A DNA stretch of 6,865 nucleotides from Pseudonocardia sp. GTDB lineage: Bacteria; Actinomycetota; Actinomycetes; Mycobacteriales; Pseudonocardiaceae. Made by a program: the position numbers and the translations under genes. The stretch is from NCBI GenBank assembly GCA_030147065.1, contig JASLAP010000210.1, positions 1 through 6,865 on the forward strand, given 5' to 3'. The notes under the pieces were generated by a model. It saw only the letters and a list, made by a program, of their open reading frames with translations. It was not told the DNA's origin and made no database searches. Positions 1 through 5,510 of the stretch are shown here, one piece after another. Position 1 is the first letter of the stretch; the number at the start of each line of letters is the position of its first letter.

Positions 1-366
1 ATCGTGATCGGCCGCGACCACCTGGACACCGGCTCGGTGGCCTCGCCCTACCGGGAGACCGAGGCGATGGCCGACGGCTCCGACGCCATCGCCGACTGGC
101 CGCTGCTCAACGCCCTGGTCAGCACGTCGTCCGGGGCGAGCTGGGTGTCGATCCACCACGGCGGCGGCGTCGGCATCGGCCGCTCGATCCACGCCGGCCA
201 GGTCACCGTGGCCGACGGCACCGACCTGGCCGCGGCCAAGATCGAGCGGGTGCTCACCAACGACCCCGCCACCGGCGTCCTGCGCCACGCCGACGCCGGC
301 TACGAGCAGGCGACCGCCACCGCCACCACCCACCACCTGCGGATCCCCATGCAGGAGCACCCGTGA
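1..366 (+). CDS. hutU: Urocanate hydratase (urocanase), C-terminal part, 5' end outside window
   Basis: Urocanase converts urocanate to 4-imidazolone-5-propionate in the cytoplasm, the second step of histidine breakdown, using tightly bound NAD+ as an electrophile. The frame is open from base 1 and gives 121 residues to the TGA at 364-366. The fragment carries the conserved C-terminal blocks: GRDHLDTGSVASPYRETE, then DGSDAIADWPLLNAL, WVSIHHGGGVGIG, and the family ending VLTNDPATGVLRHADAGYEQA. The NAD-binding region and the catalytic Cys lie upstream, outside the window. The stop overlaps the GTG of the next gene by 4 nt (GTGA), and that gene's ribosome binding site AGGAG (353-357) lies in the last codons of hutU. 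There is no sign of decay in the visible part. GTG at 4 is an internal codon, not a start. Identification is secure from the blocks and from hutF and hutI downstream. Confidence 0.96.
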   Translation: MVIGRDHLDTGSVASPYRETEAMADGSDAIADWPLLNALVSTSSGASWVSIHHGGGVGIGRSIHAGQVTVADGTDLAAAKIERVLTNDPATGVLRHADAGYEQATATATTHHLRIPMQEHP

Positions 367-1553
367 CGGGGTCGTTGTGGGGGATGTGGGGGGAGCTGAG
401 CGAGATCGGGCGGGCCCGCAGCGGCGGGTACCGGCGCTACGCCTGGACCCTGGAGGACGCCCGGCTGCGCGAGTGGTTCGCCGGGCAGGCCGCCGCCCGG
501 GGGCTGGAGCTGGTGACCGACCGGGCGGGCAACCAGTGGGCCTGGTGGGGCGACCCGGACGCCGACGGCCCGGGCGTCGCGATCGGCTCGCACCTGGACT
601 CGGTGCCCGATGGCGGCGCCTTCGACGGGCCGCTGGGCGTGGTGTCCGCGCTGGCCGCGGTCGACGCCCTGCGCGCGGCCGGCACCGAGCCCGCGCGACC
701 GGTCGCGGTGGTCCACTTCGGCGACGAGGAGGGCGCCCGGTTCGGCATCGCCTGCGCGGGGTCGCGGCTGATCACGGGGGCCCTGGCCGCCGACCGGGCC
801 CGCGCGCTGACCGACGGCGACGGCGTCGGCATGGCCGAGGCGATGGCCCGGGCCGGGCTGGACGCCCGGCACGTCGGCCGGGACGAGGAGACCCTGCGCC
901 GGGTCGGCACGTTCGTCGAGCTGCACGTCGAGCAGGGCCGCGGGCTGGCCGACCTGGACGCCGCGGTGGCCGTCGGCTCGGCGATCCGCCCGCACGGTCG
1001 CTGGCGGTTCGACCTGCCCGGCGAGGCCAACCACGCCGGCACCACCCGGCTGGCCGACCGCCGCGACCCGATGCTGGCGATGGCCGAGGTGGTGCTGGCC
1101 GCCCGCGCCGCCGCCGCGGCCCGGGACACGGTCGCGACCTGCGGGAAGCTGCGGGTCGAGCCGAACGGGGTGAACGCCATCCCGTCGCGGGTGACCGGCT
1201 GGCTGGACGCCCGCGGACCCGACCCGGACCGGGTGCGGGCGACCGTCGCCGAGGTCACCGCGGCGGTCGAGCGGCACGGCGGCGCGGTCGAGGAGGAGTC
1301 CTGGACCGACGTCACGCGCTTCGATCCTGACCTGGCCGCGGAGCTGTCCACCCTGCTCGGCGGGGTGCCGGTGCTGGACACCGGGGCCGGGCACGACGCC
1401 GGCATCCTGTCCGCGGCCGGGATCCGGACCGCGATGCTGTTCGTCCGCAACCCGACCGGGGTCTCGCACTCCCCGCACGAGCACGCCGAGCCGGCCGACT
1501 GCGAGGCCGGCGTCGCCGCCCTGGCCACCGTCCTGACGAGCCTCGCCACGTGA
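363..1553 (+). CDS. M20-family amidohydrolase (allantoate amidohydrolase-like); candidate N-formylglutamate hydrolase of the hut pathway
   Basis: The 396-residue cytoplasmic protein has the length and motifs of the M20 group of allantoate amidohydrolases, N-carbamoyl-L-amino-acid hydrolases and ureidoglycolate-type enzymes, which use a two-metal site. Likely metal ligands, by motif, are H77 (GSHLDSVPDGG), D88 (AFDGPLGV), E123 (FGDEEGARFG), H188 (ELHVEQG) and H369 (GVSHSP). E122 fits the general base. The lid/dimerisation domain, roughly residues 210-320, carries GEANHAGTT (H224) and NAIPSR, with GAGHDAG at 342-348. The GTG start at 363 overlaps the hutU stop and has AGGAG 5 nt ahead. No allantoin or purine gene is visible. 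The gene sits between hutU and hutF in a unit whose HutF product is N-formylglutamate, so I infer that it removes the formyl group in place of HutG. From memory, Streptomyces has a similar hutU-M20-hutF-hutI order. The family is secure; the substrate is an inference, and allantoate or a carbamoyl amino acid is not excluded. Confidence 0.9.
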   Translation: MTGSLWGMWGELSEIGRARSGGYRRYAWTLEDARLREWFAGQAAARGLELVTDRAGNQWAWWGDPDADGPGVAIGSHLDSVPDGGAFDGPLGVVSALAAVDALRAAGTEPARPVAVVHFGDEEGARFGIACAGSRLITGALAADRARALTDGDGVGMAEAMARAGLDARHVGRDEETLRRVGTFVELHVEQGRGLADLDAAVAVGSAIRPHGRWRFDLPGEANHAGTTRLADRRDPMLAMAEVVLAARAAAAARDTVATCGKLRVEPNGVNAIPSRVTGWLDARGPDPDRVRATVAEVTAAVERHGGAVEEESWTDVTRFDPDLAAELSTLLGGVPVLDTGAGHDAGILSAAGIRTAMLFVRNPTGVSHSPHEHAEPADCEAGVAALATVLTSLAT

Positions 1554-2848
1554 GGACGTGGTGGGCCCGGCACGCCCTGCTGCCCACCGGCCCGGCCCGG
1601 GACGTGCTGGTCGAGGTCCGGGACGGCCGGTTCACGGCGGTCACCCCGGACTCGCCCGCGGGCGGGGCCGAGCGGCTCCCCGGCGTCGTGCTGCCCGGCT
1701 TCGCGAACGCGCACAGCCACGCCTTCCACCGCGCGCTGCGCGGGCGCACCCACGACCGCGGCGGCACATTCTGGACCTGGCGCGAGCGCATGTACGCCGT
1801 CGCCGAGCGGCTCGACCCGGACTCCTACCTGCTGCTGGCCCGGGCGACCTACGCCGAGATGGCGCTGGCCGGGGTGACCGCGGTCGCCGAGTTCCACTAC
1901 CTGCACCACGGGCCGGGCGGGCGCCCGTACGACGACCCCCGAGCCATGTCGCACGCGCTGGTCCGGGCGGCCACCGACGCCGGGATCCGGCTGACCCTGC
2001 TCGACACCTGCTACCTCGCCGGCGGCCTCGACGCCGACGGCCACCGTCCGCTGGAGGGCGTGCAGCTCCGCTTCGGCGACGACGACGTCGATCGCTGGGC
2101 CACCCGGGCGTCAGCCGGACCAGCCGCCGGCGTCGCGGTCCACTCGGTGCGCGCCGTGCCCCGACCCGCGCTGGGCACCGTGGCCGCGGTCGCCGCCGGG
2201 CGGCCGCTGCACGTCCACGTGTCCGAACAGCCGGCCGAGAACGCCGCCTGCCTGGCCGCGCACGGGCTCACCCCGACCGCCCTGCTGGCGGCCGAGGGGC
2301 TGCTCGGTCCCGCCACCACCGCCGTGCACGCCACCCACCTCGGCGGCGCCGACGTCGCGACGCTGGGCGCCACCGGCACGGGGGTGTGCCTGTGCCCGAC
2401 CACCGAACGCGACCTGGCCGACGGCATCGGCCCCGCCGTCGAGCTGCACCGGGCGGGGGTGCCGCTGTCGCTGGGCAGCGACCAGCACGCCGTCGTCGAC
2501 CCGATCGAGGAGGCCAGGGCGCTGGAGATGCACGCCCGGCTGGCCTCGGGCGAGCGCGGCCGCTTCACCCCCGCCACCCTGCTAACCGCGCTCACCCGGC
2601 ACTCCGCGCTGGGCGGGTCCGATGCCGGGCTGGTCGCGGGCGCGCCGGCCGACCTGGTCGCGGTGCGCACCGACACCGTCCGCACCGCCGGTGCCGACCC
2701 CGCCCAGATCCTGCTCGCGGCCACCGCCGCCGACGTCGACACCGTCCTGGTCGGGGGTGAGGTCGTGGTGCGCGAGGGCCGGCACCGCCTGGGCGACGTC
2801 GCCCGCCTCCTCGACGCCGCCATCACCCCTCTCTGGGAGGACCCGTGA
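1550..2848 (+). CDS. hutF: Formimidoylglutamate deiminase
   Basis: HutF deiminates N-formimino-L-glutamate to N-formyl-L-glutamate and ammonia, in the five-step version of histidine degradation. The 432-aa protein is an amidohydrolase-superfamily TIM barrel with one metal. The metal ligands read as H55 and H57 (NAHSHAFHRALRGR), H223 (HVHVSEQ) and D311 (GSDQHAV). E226 and H260 are the likely acid/base residues. H198 and R201 (VHSVRAVPR) match the substrate-binding His and Arg of the Pseudomonas enzyme; this mapping rests on remembered spacing, which agrees well. FWTWRERMY (74-82) is also a family signature. The GTG start at 1550 overlaps the previous stop as GTGA. Only a weak GAG (1538-1540) precedes it, so initiation probably depends on coupling to upstream translation. 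The C-terminal small beta domain (GAPADLVAV, then VDTVLVGGEVVVREG) is intact. HutF predicts a downstream formylglutamate hydrolase, which the preceding M20 enzyme could supply. Confidence 0.95.
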   Translation: MRTWWARHALLPTGPARDVLVEVRDGRFTAVTPDSPAGGAERLPGVVLPGFANAHSHAFHRALRGRTHDRGGTFWTWRERMYAVAERLDPDSYLLLARATYAEMALAGVTAVAEFHYLHHGPGGRPYDDPRAMSHALVRAATDAGIRLTLLDTCYLAGGLDADGHRPLEGVQLRFGDDDVDRWATRASAGPAAGVAVHSVRAVPRPALGTVAAVAAGRPLHVHVSEQPAENAACLAAHGLTPTALLAAEGLLGPATTAVHATHLGGADVATLGATGTGVCLCPTTERDLADGIGPAVELHRAGVPLSLGSDQHAVVDPIEEARALEMHARLASGERGRFTPATLLTALTRHSALGGSDAGLVAGAPADLVAVRTDTVRTAGADPAQILLAATAADVDTVLVGGEVVVREGRHRLGDVARLLDAAITPLWEDP

Positions 2849-4098
2849 CCGACCGCTCCACCCCCCGCCCCCCGGTTCAGGAAAGCCACGTTCCGGCCCG
2901 CACAGGGCAGGAACGTGGCTTTCCTGAACTCCGGGCGGGCCGCGGCACCACGCTCGTCACCGGGATCGGCGAGCTGGTGACCAACGACCCGGCGCAGGGC
3001 GACGGGTCCGTGTTGGGCGTGCTGCGCGACGCCGCGCTCGTGGTCGAGGACGGGCGGGTGGCCTGGGTCGGTCGGGCCGCGGGCGCGCCGGCTGCCGACG
3101 AGCGCCGCGACCTGGACGGCCGGGCGGTGGTCCCGGGCTTCGTGGACCCGCACGCGCACCTGGTCTTCGCCGGCGACCGGGCCGCCGAATTCGCCGCCCG
3201 GATGGCCGGCCGACCCTACGACGGCGGCGGCATCGCCACCACCGTCGCCGCCACCCGCGCCGCACCCGACGACGAGCTGCGGACGCTGCTCGCCGGGCGG
3301 ATCGCCGAGATGCGGGCCCAGGGCACCACCACCGTGGAGGTCAAGAGCGGCTACGGGCTGACCGTCGAGGACGAGGCGCGCGCGCTGCGCCTGGCCCGCG
3401 AGGTCACCACCGAGACCACCTTCCTCGGCGCGCACGTCGTGCCGGCCGGCGCGACCCGCGGCGCCTACGTGGACCTGGTCACCGGCCCGATGCTGGCGGC
3501 CTGCGCCCCGCACGCCCGGTGGATCGACGTGTTCTGCGAACCGGCCAGCCCGCACGCCTTCGACGGCGACGAGGCCCGGGCCGTCCTGGTGGCCGGCCGC
3601 GACGCGGGGCTGGGCCTGCGGGTGCACGGCAACCAGCTCGGGCCCGGCCCGGGCGTGCGGCTGGCCGTCGAGCTGGGTGCCGCGAGCGTCGACCACTGCA
3701 CCCACCTGACCGACGCCGACGTGGACGCGCTGGCCGGTGGGGACACCGTGGCGACGCTGCTGCCCGGGGTCGAGTTCAGCACCCGCTCGCCCTACCCCGA
3801 CGCCCGCCGGCTGCTCGACGCCGGCGTCGTGGTGGCCCTGGCCACCGACTGCAACCCGGGGACCTGCTACTCGTCGTCGATGCCGCTGATGATCGCGCTG
3901 GCGGTCCGCGAGCTCGGGATGACCCCGGGCGAGGCGTTGTGGGCGGCGACCGCGGGCGCGGCCCGCGCCCTGCGCCGCGACGACGTCGGGGTGCTACGGG
4001 TGGGCGCCCCGGCCGACCTCGCCGTGCTGGCGGCGCCGAGCCACCTGCACCTGGCCTACCGCCCGGGCGTGCCGATCGCGGCGGCGGTGGAGCTCTGA
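2845..4098 (+). CDS. hutI: Imidazolonepropionase with a palindrome-encoded N-terminal extension
   Basis: HutI hydrolyses 4-imidazolone-5-propionate to N-formimino-L-glutamate, linking HutU to HutF. The 417-aa protein shows the amidohydrolase motifs: H103 and H105 (VDPHAHLVFAGDR), EVKSGYGL (165-172), H197 (LGAHVVPAG), H261 (RVHGNQLG), H284 (VDHCTHL) and D335 (ATDCNPGT). The GTG at 2845 overlaps the hutF stop as GTGA, with GGGAGG (2835-2840) 4 nt ahead. Homologous proteins, as I remember them, begin just before the strand read here as TTLVTGIGELVTNDP (35-49), so residues 1 to about 33 are extra. Residues 11-28 are encoded by a 55-nt inverted repeat. No ATG, GTG or TTG lies in frame between 2845 and the GTG at 2977 (residue 45), and starting at 2977 would remove the first beta strand. 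The long form is therefore the best reading, and the extension probably does not touch the barrel. The function call is secure; the start is likely. Confidence 0.94.
   Translation: MTDRSTPRPPVQESHVPARTGQERGFPELRAGRGTTLVTGIGELVTNDPAQGDGSVLGVLRDAALVVEDGRVAWVGRAAGAPAADERRDLDGRAVVPGFVDPHAHLVFAGDRAAEFAARMAGRPYDGGGIATTVAATRAAPDDELRTLLAGRIAEMRAQGTTTVEVKSGYGLTVEDEARALRLAREVTTETTFLGAHVVPAGATRGAYVDLVTGPMLAACAPHARWIDVFCEPASPHAFDGDEARAVLVAGRDAGLGLRVHGNQLGPGPGVRLAVELGAASVDHCTHLTDADVDALAGGDTVATLLPGVEFSTRSPYPDARRLLDAGVVVALATDCNPGTCYSSSMPLMIALAVRELGMTPGEALWAATAGAARALRRDDVGVLRVGAPADLAVLAAPSHLHLAYRPGVPIAAAVEL
2875..2929. repeat. 55-nt near-perfect inverted repeat inside the hutI coding sequence
   Basis: The left arm GTTCAGGAAAGCCACGTTCC (2875-2894) is exactly complementary to the right arm at 2910-2929: 20 bp without a mismatch. 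After one G/A mismatch (2895/2909) the stem continues for 4 bp (2896-2899 with 2905-2908) around a 5-nt loop (2900-2904). Each arm also holds GGAA and TTCC separated by 7 nt, so smaller alternative hairpins are possible. The arms are less GC-rich than the surrounding coding DNA, which suggests an inserted element. The hutI frame reads through it as VQESHVPARTGQERGFPE plus one nucleotide. Of the three forward frames only one is closed, by TGA at 2925. The stem begins 30 nt after the hutI start codon, so the mRNA could fold there and affect initiation or elongation. It could be a dispersed palindromic repeat, a protein binding site or an attenuator-like structure. There is no T-run, so it is not a standard terminator. 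Confidence 0.93.
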
Positions 4099-4100
4099 GC

Positions 4101-4120
4101 GGCCGGGAGGTCAGCCGGCC
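4101..4120. terminator. Possible hairpin between convergent genes (weak)
   Basis: GGCCGG (4101-4106) pairs with CCGGCC (4115-4120) around an 8-nt loop. It lies 2 nt after the hutI stop and covers the stop of the convergent HMA gene. It is the only structure available to end either transcript in the 12-bp gap. It has no T-run on either strand, and 6-bp GC stems arise easily in this composition, so the call is tentative. Confidence 0.2.
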
Positions 4121-4371
4121 TCGCGCAGGGCCTCCTGGCCCAGGACGACGTAGCCGGCGTCCTCGATCGCGGCGACCAGCTCGGCCACCGGCAGCGTGGC
4201 CGGGTGGGTGACCGAGGCGGTGGCGGCGACGATGTCGACGTCCGCGGTGACGTCGCCGAGGGTCACCAGCGCGGTCTCGACGTGCCGGGCACAGCTGGTG
4301 CAGTTCATGCCGACGACGGCGAGGTCGGTGCGCACGATGCCGAATGCCGGGCGGTTGTCGGTGGTTCGCAT
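4111..4371 (-). CDS. Small heavy-metal-associated (HMA) domain protein, CopZ-like metallochaperone
   Basis: The 86-aa soluble protein has one ferredoxin-like HMA domain of about 68 residues. The metal-binding loop is GMNCTSCARHV, with C24 and C27 forming the CxxC that binds Cu(I) or a similar soft metal. The EDAGYVV block near residues 70-76 is the usual last loop and strand. By family it should carry a metal to a P-type ATPase or sensor, but neither is in the window, so the metal and partner are unknown. The ATG at 4371 has an AGGAGA ribosome binding site a few bases upstream (4377-4382 region, minus strand). The frame stays open further upstream, but that translation is low-complexity and unlike an HMA protein. 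About 14 residues (MRTTDNRPAFGIVR) precede the first strand, slightly longer than minimal CopZ. The gene is convergent with hutI, 12 bp apart, and shows no functional link to histidine use. Confidence 0.88.
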   Translation of the reverse strand: MRTTDNRPAFGIVRTDLAVVGMNCTSCARHVETALVTLGDVTADVDIVAATASVTHPATLPVAELVAAIEDAGYVVLGQEALREAG

Positions 4372-4383
4372 CGGATCTCCTGA

Positions 4384-4400
4384 CTTCGAGCTTCGAGCTT
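4384..4400 (-). repeat. Tandem 7-nt repeat in the HMA gene leader
   Basis: On the + strand CTTCGAG occurs twice in a row (4384-4390 and 4391-4397), followed by a third partial CTT (4398-4400). It lies just upstream of the AGGAGA ribosome binding site of the minus-strand HMA gene. The repeat can also fold into a short imperfect hairpin through its AGCT elements. It could be a slippage-prone tract or a paired binding site; function unknown. Confidence 0.7.
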
Positions 4401-4403
4401 GTG

Positions 4404-4433
4404 GGGCGGCGCCGGGGGAAGAACGCGCCGCCC
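4404..4433 (-). promoter_or_regulatory. Strong 9-bp hairpin in the HMA gene leader
   Basis: GGGCGGCGC (4404-4412) is perfectly complementary to GCGCCGCCC (4425-4433), with a 12-nt loop. On the minus strand the structure sits about 33 nt upstream of the HMA start codon and ends some 20 nt ahead of the ribosome binding site. If transcription starts beyond it, it would be a stable 5' leader stem, able to shield the mRNA or serve in control of the HMA gene. No T-run follows it. That it is transcribed is an assumption. Confidence 0.45.
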
Positions 4434-4781
4434 GGAGACGGACAGTAGGGATGCCGGACCGATCTCCGTTGCTCTCCTGAGTAGCGGCGCCGCCGCACGT
4501 TCGATACACCGCGCCGAGCGGCGTCCGATTACCCCGGACAGCGGCAGCGAGTAGGCCGAGCACCGACTGCGGGACTCAGGTGACGGACTCCTGCCGCTCA
4601 CCGCGCCGAGCCCGCCGGAGCCCTCGACGTCCACCGCCGGGCACCGACCGCACGCCGTGACCGGGCGAGCGGTCGACCGGCCCGGCGACGGTCGACGCAG
4701 GCCCGGTACCGGTGACAGGACCGCAGGTCCGTCCGGCATGTCGCGCGCCGGTGCCGGCCTCGACGAGGGGCATCGCGACGA

Positions 4782-4828
4782 GTTCCGCGGAACGCCCGCG
4801 GGCCGGGGCACCCGGCACGTAGCGTGCC
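4782..4828 (+). promoter_or_regulatory. Candidate promoter/operator region of the YbaB-EspC unit: three successive palindromes and a -10-like TAGCGT
   Basis: Three palindromes lie within 47 bp just before the GTG at 4834: GTTCCGCGGAAC (4782-4793), GCCCGCGGGC (4794-4803, directly adjoining) and GGCACG-TAG-CGTGCC (4814-4828). The centre of the last one includes TAGCGT (4820-4825), which fits the actinobacterial TAnnnT -10 pattern. It ends 8 nt before the start codon. Transcription would then begin at or next to the GTG, giving a leaderless mRNA, which agrees with the lack of a good ribosome binding site. No recognisable -35 is present. A dimeric regulator could bind either the 12-bp or the 15-bp dyad; none is identified. 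Confidence 0.4.
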
Positions 4829-4833
4829 CGACT

Positions 4834-5187
4834 GTGAACGGTGAGGAATGGTTGGCCGGCTACCGCGACCGGCTCACCGACCTGCAGGCGCGTACCGCAC
4901 GCGCCCAGGACGCACTGGCCCGCGCGGAGGCCACGGTGACCAGCCCGGACGGGGCGGTCACGGTCACGGTCGGCCCGACCGGCGCGTTGCGCGGGCTGGT
5001 GCTCGCCGAGCGCGCGGCCGGCCTGAGCCGCGCCCAGCTCGCCGCGACGGTGCTCGCCACCGCCCGCACCGCCCAGGACCGGGCGGCCCGGGAGGCCATG
5101 GACGCCGCGGCGCCGCTGCTCGGCGGCGACGCCAGGACCGCACAGGCGCTGCGTGCCTACCTGAGCGAGCCGGGCGGCCGGCCGTGA
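4834..5187 (+). CDS. YbaB/EbfC-family-like protein of a type VII secretion-associated locus
   Basis: The 117-aa protein has the layout of the YbaB/EbfC fold. A long N-terminal helix with coiled-coil character (about 1-33, WLAGYRDRLTDLQARTARAQ) leads into strands containing TVTSPDGAVTVTVGPTGALRGLVL (34-57, key residues S36, D38, G39, G47, G50, G54). A C-terminal amphipathic helix (63-90) follows. YbaB proteins are dimeric nucleoid-associated DNA-binding proteins. In actinobacteria divergent members sit in ESX/type VII loci, EspL of the ESX-1 region of Mycobacterium tuberculosis being one, where a helper or regulatory role is likely. I chose GTG at 4834 because the family N-terminus begins here and a -10-like TAGCGT lies just upstream; the frame extends back to 4657, but that part is low-complexity. 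The stop overlaps the next start as GTGA. Family call fairly secure; exact role unknown. Confidence 0.82.
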   Translation: MNGEEWLAGYRDRLTDLQARTARAQDALARAEATVTSPDGAVTVTVGPTGALRGLVLAERAAGLSRAQLAATVLATARTAQDRAAREAMDAAAPLLGGDARTAQALRAYLSEPGGRP

Positions 5188-5510
5188 CCGCTCCCGGGCT
5201 CCGCGCCGTCCCGGACGGCTTCCAGCTCGACCCCGACGCCCTCGCCGCCCACGCGGCCGCCGTGGCCCGGCTCGCCGAGCGCGTCCAGCGGGCCACCGCC
5301 GCCGCTCCGGCCGTGGAAGCCAGCGCCTACGGACTGGTCGGGCAGCTGTTCGCGGGGACCGCCGCGTCCGCAGCGGCGGACGGGATCGCCGGGCTCGACG
5401 CGATGGCCCGCGCCACTGCCGCCACGGCGGCCGCGCTGGGCACCACCCGGGCCGGCTACCTGGCCGCCGAGCGGGCCGCGGTGACCGGGCTGTCCGGGAT
5501 CCGGCGATGA
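5184..5510 (+). CDS. EspC-like ESX/type VII secretion-associated small helical protein
   Basis: This is an acidic-to-neutral, alanine-rich protein of 108 residues, close to the length of EspC and WXG100 proteins. The start FQLDPDALAAHAAAVARLAERV (13-34) matches the opening helix of the EspC family. A turn with AYGLVGQLF (48-56) stands where WXG proteins have their WxG loop, and a second helix follows (about 58-100). At its end, Y92 and E96 in GYLAAERAAV form the YxxxD/E signal that type VII systems recognise on one partner of a helical pair. It has no Sec signal peptide. The GTG at 5184 overlaps the YbaB-like stop and lacks a good ribosome binding site, so coupling is likely. The ATG of the next gene overlaps its stop (ATGA). 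I infer that it is secreted as a heterodimer with the downstream protein, as EspC works with EspA. Family confidence is high; secretion is untested. Confidence 0.85.
   Translation: MTAPGLRAVPDGFQLDPDALAAHAAAVARLAERVQRATAAAPAVEASAYGLVGQLFAGTAASAAADGIAGLDAMARATAATAAALGTTRAGYLAAERAAVTGLSGIRR

Larger units (their letters stand above)
4372..4833. other. 462-bp gene-free divergent regulatory region rich in inverted repeats
   Basis: This stretch separates the leftward HMA gene from the rightward YbaB/EspC unit and should hold both promoters. I see no convincing gene; open frames across it give arginine/proline-rich translations without family motifs. It contains several dyads. GTCCG/CGGAC with a 7-nt spacer lies at 4523-4539. 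CGGTCGACCG lies at 4670-4679, and its GGTCGAC core recurs at 4690-4696. CCGGTACCGG lies at 4703-4712, and GGACC-GCA-GGTCC at 4718-4730. Stronger elements are listed separately. No clear TTGACA-type -35 box was found for either direction. On the minus strand TACTGT (4447-4442) is a possible -10, but its -35 position is poor. Short palindromes are expected by chance in DNA this GC-rich, so single sites mean little; the density may matter. Confidence 0.6.

Noticed and set aside
377..2760. Alternative plus-strand frames inside the M20 gene (377-1330) and hutF (1558-2760)
   Set aside because: They overlap genes with complete catalytic motifs and encode Arg-rich low-complexity sequence; off-frame readings only.
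3106..3640. HutI has Gln (HGNQLG, Q264) where Bacillus HutI has Glu in its HADE motif
   Set aside because: HAxQL-type sequences are, as I recall, common in other HutI groups, so this is not a broken active site.
300..3705. Long open frames on the minus strand opposite the hut genes (300-1484, 437-2044, 2011-3705)
   Set aside because: They are antisense shadows caused by high GC at third codon positions. Their translations are Arg/Pro/Gly-rich without motifs, while the plus-strand frames carry clear enzyme signatures.
4196..4480. Plus-strand open frame of 94 aa antisense to the HMA gene
   Set aside because: It has no recognisable domain and no ribosome site worth noting; the opposite strand has a clear HMA gene.
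4523..4539. GTCCG-n7-CGGAC dyad with a TACCCC stretch, considered as a CsoR-type copper operator for the HMA gene
   Set aside because: It lacks the symmetric C-run/G-run core of CsoR boxes and is about 150 bp from the start codon; chance dyads of this size are common here.
4111..4563. Longer form of the HMA protein starting at 4563 on the minus strand
   Set aside because: The added 64 residues do not look like an HMA protein and cover the leader hairpin. ATG at 4371 has a good AGGAGA site.
4657..4833. Upstream start at 4657 for the YbaB-like gene
   Set aside because: The extra 59 residues are Arg/Gly/Pro-rich and precede the family N-terminus. They also span the three palindromes and the -10-like box.
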